Shown here: positions 41,246 to 44,834 of the stretch, one piece after another
Position numbering within the stretch: position 1 is the first letter of the stretch
How the letters are laid out: every line of letters starts with the position of its first letter
Assembly (NCBI GenBank): GCA_025964675.1
Contig: JAOPYI010000017.1
Location: 1-44,834, forward strand
Direction of reading: 5' to 3'
DNA length: 44,834 nucleotides
DNA from: Sphaerisporangium sp.
GTDB taxonomy: Bacteria; Actinomycetota; Actinomycetes; Streptosporangiales; Streptosporangiaceae
The notes under the pieces: model-generated
Seen by the model: only the letters and a program-made list of their open reading frames with translations
Databases searched by the model: none
Told to the model about the DNA's origin: nothing
Made by a program: the position numbers and the translations under genes

Positions 41246-41885
41246 TACGCACCGTTTCCACCCGATTGGGACTGTCGAGTTTGGATCGGAGCCGCCGTAC
41301 ACACACGTCGACGACGTTGCTGCCAGGGTCGAAGATCATGCCCCATACGTCCGCCAGCAGCTCGGTTCGGCTGCACGCCTGGCCGGCCCGGCGCATGAGG
41401 TGCTGCAGGAGAAGGAATTCCCGGAACGAGAGCTCGATCTGGCGCCCGCCGATGGAGGCCCGGTGGAACCGGAGGTCCAGCCGTATCGCTCCCGACCCGA
41501 GCCACCGCTTGGCCGCACCGGGCGCCTGCCCCCGCAGCCGCGTGTGGACCCGGGCGATCAGCTCGGCGACGGCGAACGGCTTGCTCAGGAAGTCCGCCGC
41601 GCCCGCCTCCAGGCAGGCCACCCGGACGCCCACGTCCGACATGGCCGACAACACGAGCACCCGCTGCTCCGGCCGGGCGTCGACGAGCTGTTCGAGCAGC
41701 TGGCTACCGTCCATGCCCGGCAGCATGAGATCCAGCACGACCAGATCGAAGTCCCGGGCGAGCGCCGCGCCGAGCCCTTCGTCTCCGCTGGCCGCCGTGT
41801 CGACGATGTGGCCATGCTCACGCAGTACCCGGACGACGAGCCGAGCGATTCCCTCGTCGTCCTCGACAACCAACACCCGTCCCAC
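41217..41885 (-). CDS. OmpR/PhoB-family response regulator
   Basis: 222 aa from the GTG at 41885 with AAAGGGGG upstream. The receiver has acidic pair E8-D9-D10, phosphoacceptor D52 in VVLDLMLPG and K in FLSKPFA. The C-terminal winged helix (about 125-222) has FREFLLLQHLMRRAGQACSRTELL, VWG, VVDVCVRRLRSKLD and GYRFVED, typical of OmpR-type DNA binding. First gene of the two-component operon. Direct repeats of 11-bp period before the oxidase operon are its likely targets, and a palindrome with related half-sites lies in its own upstream region. Confidence 0.93.
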   Translation of the reverse strand: MGRVLVVEDDEGIARLVVRVLREHGHIVDTAASGDEGLGAALARDFDLVVLDLMLPGMDGSQLLEQLVDARPEQRVLVLSAMSDVGVRVACLEAGAADFLSKPFAVAELIARVHTRLRGQAPGAAKRWLGSGAIRLDLRFHRASIGGRQIELSFREFLLLQHLMRRAGQACSRTELLADVWGMIFDPGSNVVDVCVRRLRSKLDSPNRVETVRNVGYRFVED

Positions 41886-41963
41886 TCAGACCCCCTTTGC
41901 TGCAGCAAGAGCACCACAAAGGAAATAGCTATGCAACACGGAGCGGACCTGCGAGACCCAGAT

Positions 41964-41983
41964 ATATGACGAACTCGTCATAT
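41964..41983. promoter_or_regulatory. Palindrome between the response regulator and the divergent subtilase
   Basis: ATATGACGA (41964-41972) and TCGTCATAT (41975-41983) are perfect 9-bp inverted repeats with a 2-base spacer, in an A/T-rich stretch between divergent genes. Its ATGAC half-sites resemble those of the repeat before the giant gene. Probable operator for one or both genes. Confidence 0.55.
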
Positions 41984-42104
41984 CACAACTGAATGACTTG
42001 CCTCCTGCCCCTACCGGCACATCGATAGCCTTCTGACGCTATTCGCCCCATTTTTGACCTAATGAGAGTCCGCGGCAGATGTGGTCGCGGCTCGGAGGAA
42101 GTCG

Positions 42105-44063
42105 ATGAGATTGCGCCGCTACTTCGCCGGCATCACCCCTGTCTCAAAAGCCGGCAGGAGACTGCTTGTCACCGCTGTGGCCGCGATGTCGATCGCCGCG
42201 GTGCTCTCCCCGACCGGCGCGAACGCGGGAGCCGTGCCAGCCCTGCCGATCAGCGCGGCTCTGCAGGCCAAGGCCGTGAAGGGCCCCGTCCGGGTGATCG
42301 TGGCGATCAAGAGGGGCACCCAGTCGGCGGTTCTACGGACGGCCAGGCGTGCCGCCTCGGCCACCGTGAACCATCTCGCCTCGATCCAGGTCCCCCTCCC
42401 GCTCCTCGACGTGTCGGTCAACCAGCCGGCGCTGAACGCCCTGAGGAAGTCGTCGAACGTCAGGTGGATCATCGAGGACCGTCGGAACAGGCCGTCCCTC
42501 GCGTCGAGCATCAAGGTCATCCGCGCCGACAAGGCGCACGCCGCCGGGCGGACCGGCGCGGGACAGGCCGTGGCCATCCTGGACACCGGCCTGGACACCA
42601 ACCACCCGTTCCTCGAGGGCCGGATCGTGGCGCAGGCGTGTTTCTCCACCCCGCAGTCCGCCCTGGACGAGCAACCGCTCTGCCCCAATGACACTCCACT
42701 GCAGATCGGCCCCGGCGCGGCCGACGTCGTGAACGACAACTGCGTCGTCGGCGCCCAGAACCTGTGCGAGCACGGCACCCACGTGGCCGGCATCGCGGCG
42801 GGCAAGGACGTGAGCGGCGCTCCGGGCGACGGGGTCGCCCCCGACGCCTCGATCGTCGCCCTGCAGGTGTTCACCCGCGGCAACACCGCCGACTTCTGCG
42901 GCGGCCAGCCCGGCTCCTGCGTATACGCGTACGACTGGGACATCCTGGCCGGTCTCAGCTATGTGCAGAACCTCGCCGCCGTCCAGCACCTGCCGATCGC
43001 CGCCGCCAACCTGAGCCTCGGCGCTGCCGGCTCGTCCGCGGACACGGCCTGTGACACGGTCCTGGACGAGAACGGGGATCTCGTGGTGAGCCCGTACAAG
43101 ACCATCATCGACAGCCTGCGTGGCGCGGGCGTCGCCACCGTGGTCGCGGCCGGGAACGACGGCTCCGACAGCGGCGTCAACTGGCCGAGCTGCACCTCGT
43201 CGGCGGTCACCGTCGGCGCCACCGCGGACGACGACACCGTGGCCGGCTTCTCCAACCGCGGAAAGCTGCTCGACCTGTTCGCTCCGGGCGTCAGCATCGA
43301 CTCCTCGGTACCGGACGACACCTACGCCAACCTCAGCGGCACCTCGATGGCCGCCCCGCACGTCGCGGGCGCCTTCGCGGTCCTCAAGGCCGCCTATCCC
43401 GGAGCGACGGTCAACGCCCTCGAGAGCAAGCTCAAGAGCACCGGCGAGAAGATCACCTACACGAGCGCCGGCGCCCAGGTGACCACGCCCCGGATCGATC
43501 TCTTCGCGGCCCTGCCGCCCGCCCCTTCACCCACTCCCACATCGCATCCCACGTCGTCGTCCAGCCCGTCGCCGCATCCCACGCCGTCTCCCACGGCGAC
43601 GTACGTTCCGGCGCCCACGACGATCTGGGTGAACGCCCCGACCTACACGGCTCCGTCATGCGCGCGCGGCCACGCGTCGGTCGCCTACACCGTCACCCAG
43701 TGGGCCGCGGAGCTCAAGGCGGGCAAGAGCACGCTCTCCGACGCCACACTCGGCTGCTACCTCGCGATCGCCGCGAACGGCAGCAAGGTGTTCGACGAGA
43801 AGGTGAGCATCTCCACGATCAAGAAGGCCTACGCCCTGCTCGCCGGCAAGCACGCCGCCCTGGACAAGGAGCTCATGGCGGCCTGGCTGAACTACGCCAG
43901 CGGCGCCTACAACTCCAGCGGCAAGGTCACCAAGAAGATCACCTTCGCGGCCGCGATCAAGATCGTGGAGAAGGACCGGCTCGGCAGCGGCGTCCCCGCG
44001 GCGAAGCTGGCCAAGGACGCATCCTTCCTCAAGCGATACGTCAACAACGGCAAGAAGCGGTAA
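42105..44063 (+). CDS. Secreted subtilisin-like serine protease (S8) with C-terminal unknown domain
   Basis: 652 aa from the ATG at 42105, six bases after GGAGGA. Signal peptide about 1-41 (long basic N-region), then a short I9-like propeptide (about 60-125). The S8 catalytic residues are D160 (AILDTGLDTNHP), H223 (CEHGTHVAGIAAG), N351 (VVAAGNDG) and S414 (SGTSMAAPHVAG). Six or more cysteines in inserts (ACF, PLCPND, DNCVVGAQNLCEHG, DFCGG, GSCVY) suggest disulfides. A Pro/Ser/Thr-rich linker (about 475-515) leads to a Lys-rich C-terminal domain of about 130 residues (KKAYALLAGKHAALDKELMAAWLNYASG) that I do not recognise. Divergent from the two-component genes, so it may belong to the same regulon. 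Confidence 0.92.
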   Translation: MRLRRYFAGITPVSKAGRRLLVTAVAAMSIAAVLSPTGANAGAVPALPISAALQAKAVKGPVRVIVAIKRGTQSAVLRTARRAASATVNHLASIQVPLPLLDVSVNQPALNALRKSSNVRWIIEDRRNRPSLASSIKVIRADKAHAAGRTGAGQAVAILDTGLDTNHPFLEGRIVAQACFSTPQSALDEQPLCPNDTPLQIGPGAADVVNDNCVVGAQNLCEHGTHVAGIAAGKDVSGAPGDGVAPDASIVALQVFTRGNTADFCGGQPGSCVYAYDWDILAGLSYVQNLAAVQHLPIAAANLSLGAAGSSADTACDTVLDENGDLVVSPYKTIIDSLRGAGVATVVAAGNDGSDSGVNWPSCTSSAVTVGATADDDTVAGFSNRGKLLDLFAPGVSIDSSVPDDTYANLSGTSMAAPHVAGAFAVLKAAYPGATVNALESKLKSTGEKITYTSAGAQVTTPRIDLFAALPPAPSPTPTSHPTSSSSPSPHPTPSPTATYVPAPTTIWVNAPTYTAPSCARGHASVAYTVTQWAAELKAGKSTLSDATLGCYLAIAANGSKVFDEKVSISTIKKAYALLAGKHAALDKELMAAWLNYASGAYNSSGKVTKKITFAAAIKIVEKDRLGSGVPAAKLAKDASFLKRYVNNGKKR

Positions 44064-44078
44064 CCGCGAGCTTCGCGG
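44064..44078 (+). terminator. Short hairpin after the subtilase
   Basis: CCGCGA and TCGCGG pair around GCT directly after the TAA stop. The stem is 6 bp. A second inverted repeat, GGCTCC/GGAGCC, spans 44196-44221 and may serve the convergent gene. Confidence 0.4.
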
Positions 44079-44260
44079 CCCGGATGGCTACTGGCTACGC
44101 GCAAGCGATGCCGTCCACGATCGTCGTTGCTATGCGGGGGTCGGTGCACCGGCTGTCGCGGGCGCACTGTCCGAAACCTCCGGATTGTTTCAGGCGGCTC
44201 CTCGTTTGCCGGCGGGGAGCCGCAACCATGCGCGGGGTCAGCAGGCCTGATGTCGACGAT

Positions 44261-44605
44261 TCACGCCTCCTCCCCGCGCTCGTGGGCCTCCATCATCGCG
44301 CGGACCTCCGGGCTTTCCGCCAACGCGACCATCTGCTGCACGGCAGGGGATCGGGCCCACTGTGCGAGGCCTCGCGTCATGGACGCGGCGACTGGGCGCG
44401 CCGCGTCGCCGACCACCCGCCTGGCGGCGGACAGGCCTTCGAACACCCTTCGCGCGGGCTCCGGCTCCAGGCGAAGCCCGTCTGTGATGCCGGACGGGTC
44501 GAGGGTCTTGGGCGGGTCGGCGGTCCAGACCATGGCGTCGAGACTGCCCTGCCAGTCAGCGATGACGTCGTCGATAGCGCCGAGAGTCTCGTCAGGGTTG
44601 CTCAT
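44261..44605 (-). CDS. Small hypothetical protein
   Basis: 114 aa from the ATG at 44605, with GGAAGGGA upstream; the frame continues to 44656 but this start is better supported. The sequence is helical and soluble (AIDDVIADWQGSLDAMVW, RRVFEGLSAARRVVGDAARPV, PEVRAMMEAHERGEEA), without signal peptide or known motif. It is convergent with the subtilase and next to an insertion-sequence end. I do not recognise a family. Confidence 0.6.
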   Translation of the reverse strand: MSNPDETLGAIDDVIADWQGSLDAMVWTADPPKTLDPSGITDGLRLEPEPARRVFEGLSAARRVVGDAARPVAASMTRGLAQWARSPAVQQMVALAESPEVRAMMEAHERGEEA

Positions 44606-44687
44606 CGTCGTCCCTTCCGCGGGCGCCACCCGCCGGCTCCCTGCGCGGCTCGTCATCGTTGATCAGCTACGGGAATGACCAGTCGCC

Positions 44688-44834
44688 GACATTGACATCC
44701 TCCCCGCCGTAAACGCCGGGGACTCCCCCACGTCGCCGTGGGGTTCTTACTGCTTCTTCTACGCCGCTTGCGCGTCGTAGGTTTCGGGCGGAGCCAGGGT
44801 CGGAGTTGCCTCGCCTGGTCTTACCTGCCCTCCA
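44688..44834 (-). mobile_element. End of an IS200/IS605-type (TnpB-containing) element, cut by the window
   Basis: The stretch GACATCCTCCCCGCC at about 44693-44707 is the sequence I associate with the right end of actinobacterial TnpB elements. On the minus strand two adjacent hairpins follow each other: CCCCACG/CGTGGGG (perfect 7 bp) and CCCCGGCG/GGCGGGG (one mismatch). This is the arrangement of the element end that also forms the 3' part of a TnpB guide (omega) RNA. An open minus-strand frame enters from the window edge and could be the tail of the tnpB-like gene. The rest lies outside, so activity cannot be judged. Confidence 0.55.

Noticed and set aside
42333-43361. 342-aa minus-strand open frame inside the second subtilase
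   Set aside because: No motifs, shadow composition, and the plus strand holds the complete S8 triad.
1-44834. tRNA genes, tmRNA, CRISPR arrays, intact prophage or replication origin
   Set aside because: None was recognised on either strand; the only structured RNA I could support is rnpB.

Overview
The window is high-GC DNA with GTG starts, dense 4-base ATGA/GTGA gene overlaps and purine-rich Shine-Dalgarno sites. Its gene set (SepF-type protein, actinobacterial class A RNase P RNA, fused RNase HI/phosphatase, DUF5753 and HATPase regulators) points to a filamentous actinomycete. Streptosporangiaceae is my guess from protein flavour only; nothing in the window proves the genus.

Layout. 1-1830: the end of a SepF-like gene, a convergent secreted collagen-like protein, a gene-poor stretch and rnpB. 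1831-4640: a minus-strand housekeeping operon (Nif3-like protein, zinc-ribbon coiled-coil protein, RNase HI/phosphatase). 4701-6143: a Baeyer-Villiger-type monooxygenase. 6289-18057: a peptide and amino-acid salvage region. It holds an M19 dipeptidase, an M20 amidohydrolase, a GNAT acyltransferase and an N-succinylamino-acid-racemase-type enolase-superfamily enzyme, all translationally coupled. After a small hypothetical gene and a divergent Lrp/AsnC regulator comes a five-gene peptide ABC transporter ending in an M24 protein that has lost metal ligands. Read together this is uptake of peptides, their hydrolysis, and conversion of D- to L-amino acids by succinylation, racemisation and desuccinylation.

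18139-27291: accessory genes. They are an orphan histidine kinase coupled to a DHA2 drug exporter, a conserved small protein, a DUF347 membrane protein, a PadR regulator with a membrane partner and a clear palindromic operator, a transposase remnant, a large collagen-like secreted protein, a truncated DUF5753 regulator coupled to an unlisted 59-aa membrane protein, a HATPase regulator and an RDD protein.

27292-44063: the most unusual part. Seven overlapping or nearly abutting minus-strand genes (39997 to 27292) encode a 1627-aa secreted beta-helix protein, three multicopper-oxidase-like proteins, a small exported protein, a CopC-CopD copper protein and a subtilase. A response regulator/histidine kinase pair lies just upstream on the same strand and a second secreted subtilase is divergent. 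The oxidase copper ligands are distributed between two neighbouring proteins: one has the HWH and HCH motifs with a type-1 Cys, the other has the HPxHxH and HSH motifs, and the third has none. I propose an extracellular, copper-dependent oxidation system built around a split or heteromeric multicopper oxidase. This is inference from motifs and gene order.

44261-44834: a small hypothetical gene and the end of an IS200/IS605-like element running off the window.
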